This document shows positions 23,475 to 24,252 of a DNA stretch of 24,252 nt, piece after piece. The stretch covers positions 1-24,252 of the forward strand of contig DAOTWZ010000058.1 of assembly GCA_034435615.1 (NCBI GenBank). Direction: 5' to 3'. How positions within the stretch are numbered: position 1 is the first letter of the stretch; each line of letters opens with the position of its first letter. The position numbers and the translations under genes were made by a program. This stretch comes from H17-190 sp034435615 (lineage in GTDB: Bacteria > Chloroflexota > Dehalococcoidia > SM23-28-2 > HRBIN24). The notes below the pieces were generated by a model that saw nothing but the letters and a program-made list of their open reading frames with translations, was not told the origin of the DNA and searched no databases.

Positions 23475-24252
23475 ATGGACTGGCGCGCTATGATCGCCGA
23501 CAAGCTGATGAGCCCCCAGGAGGCCGTCTCGGTGATAAAGCCGGGCGACAAGGTATGGGTGGCTCCCTACACCACCACGCCCCCTGCCCTGTGCAACGCC
23601 CTCTACGAGCGGCGCCACGAACTCAAGAAGATACGCATAGACCACATAGCCCCCATATTCGCCTGGATACGCCCTGAAGACGACGACTGGTGCGACCTCT
23701 ACGACATCTACGCCACCCCTCTGGACAGAGACGCCGTCAACTCCGGCCGGGCCCATTACGTCCCCTTCGCCGCCTGGCGCCAGGGGCTCCTGCCGGACGG
23801 CATTGAGGAGCAGCCCGACTACTACCTGGTCCCCGTCTCCCCGCCCGACCGTCACGGCTACTGCAGCCTCGGGCCGGGCGTCTTCTGGTCCAAGCAGCTC
23901 ATCCAGCGGGCCAGGACGGTCATCGCCGAGGTGCACGAGGAGTTCATCCGCACGGGGGGCGACAACTTCGTCCACATCTCCCAGATAGACCGCTTCTGCG
24001 AGGCCTCCGGCCCACTGCCGCCTCCTCCCCTGCCGCCCCGCAGCGAGGAAGAGGTGGCCGTCACCGAGGTCATCTGCAGCCTCGTCGCCTCAGAGATCAT
24101 CAAGGACAGGGACACCATCCAGATAGGCGTGGGCACCGTCTCCTCCCCCCTCGCCCTCTATCTGGGTGAGAAGCACGACTTGGGGATACAGACGGAGATC
24201 ATCACTGGGGGGGTGCCTACGCTGGTGGAGCGGGGGGTGGTGACGGGGCGCT
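23475..24252 (+). CDS. Acetyl-CoA hydrolase/transferase family protein (3' end outside window)
   Basis: The frame runs from an ATG at 23475 to the last base without a stop, giving 259 residues. The family (CoA hydrolases and transferases such as acetate and 4-hydroxybutyrate CoA-transferases) is shown by the N-terminal domain with IKPGDKVWVAPYTTTPPALC (21-40) and PVSPPDRHGYCSLGPG (120-135). The start of the second domain follows, with IQIGVGTVSSPLALYLG (215-231) and LGIQTEIITGGVPTLVERG (236-254), where Glu241 falls at the catalytic Glu position. AGGAGG at 23461-23466 precedes the ATG by eight bases. It has its own promoter. The C-terminal third is not seen, so substrate class is open. Confidence 0.9.
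   Translation, partial: MDWRAMIADKLMSPQEAVSVIKPGDKVWVAPYTTTPPALCNALYERRHELKKIRIDHIAPIFAWIRPEDDDWCDLYDIYATPLDRDAVNSGRAHYVPFAAWRQGLLPDGIEEQPDYYLVPVSPPDRHGYCSLGPGVFWSKQLIQRARTVIAEVHEEFIRTGGDNFVHISQIDRFCEASGPLPPPPLPPRSEEEVAVTEVICSLVASEIIKDRDTIQIGVGTVSSPLALYLGEKHDLGIQTEIITGGVPTLVERGVVTGR

Noticed and set aside
1..24252. tRNA, rRNA, CRISPR arrays, insertion sequences or prophage genes
   Set aside because: No transposase, integrase, regularly spaced repeats or cloverleaf-like sequences were found by eye in the intergenic parts.

Overview
The window is GC-rich DNA with tightly packed genes, many of them overlapping by 1-8 bases. Gene content and order suggest a member of the Chloroflexota, probably Dehalococcoidia-like. 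The grounds are a C5-pathway tetrapyrrole operon with a CobA-HemD fusion, a GT9/GT4-rich heptose locus, and small ChaB, SRPBCC and rhodanese-CBS genes. This placement is an inference from gene content, not from a phylogenetic marker.

Region 1 (1-8118, + strand) is one long tetrapyrrole operon: a left-truncated helical protein, precorrin-2 dehydrogenase/ferrochelatase, hemA, hemC, cobA-hemD fusion, a gamma-glutamylcyclotransferase-like gene, hemB, a HAD phosphatase and hemL. Together these enzymes take glutamyl-tRNA to 5-aminolevulinate, porphobilinogen, hydroxymethylbilane, uroporphyrinogen III, precorrin-2 and sirohydrochlorin/siroheme. No hemE, hemN/G or hemH is in the window, so the local output is siroheme or corrin precursors. 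The GGCT-like and HAD genes are unexplained passengers inside the operon.

Region 2 (8150-9352) is dnaN, the replication sliding clamp, behind its own good sigma-70-type promoter.

Region 3 (9382-10686) is a patch of small genes: a zinc-ribbon protein, an open reading frame remnant without a usable start, a ChaB-like protein, and a conserved small gene broken by two frameshifts.

Region 4 (10764-20267, - strand) is a glycan locus read from right to left: SDR, GT2, then GT9, GT9, GT4-like, a GT4-GmhA fusion, HldE and another GT9, mostly coupled by short overlaps. GmhA and HldE make activated heptose and the GT9 proteins resemble heptosyltransferases. This implies a heptose-containing surface glycan. 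GmhB and HldD are absent from the window.

Region 5 (20268-24252) holds a rhodanese-CBS gene interrupted by one in-frame TGA where homologues, as I recall them, carry Cys. A hairpin starts directly after the TGA, so the gene is either a selenoprotein candidate or a recently killed gene. After it come two divergent membrane/secreted genes, an SRPBCC protein with a strong terminator, and the 5' part of an acetyl-CoA hydrolase/transferase-family gene that runs off the window. Two divergent intergenic regions carry long-spaced inverted repeats built around TGTTAYGC, which may be a shared regulatory site. The TGA-interrupted rhodanese-CBS gene and the heptose locus with its GT4-GmhA fusion are the two items most worth following.
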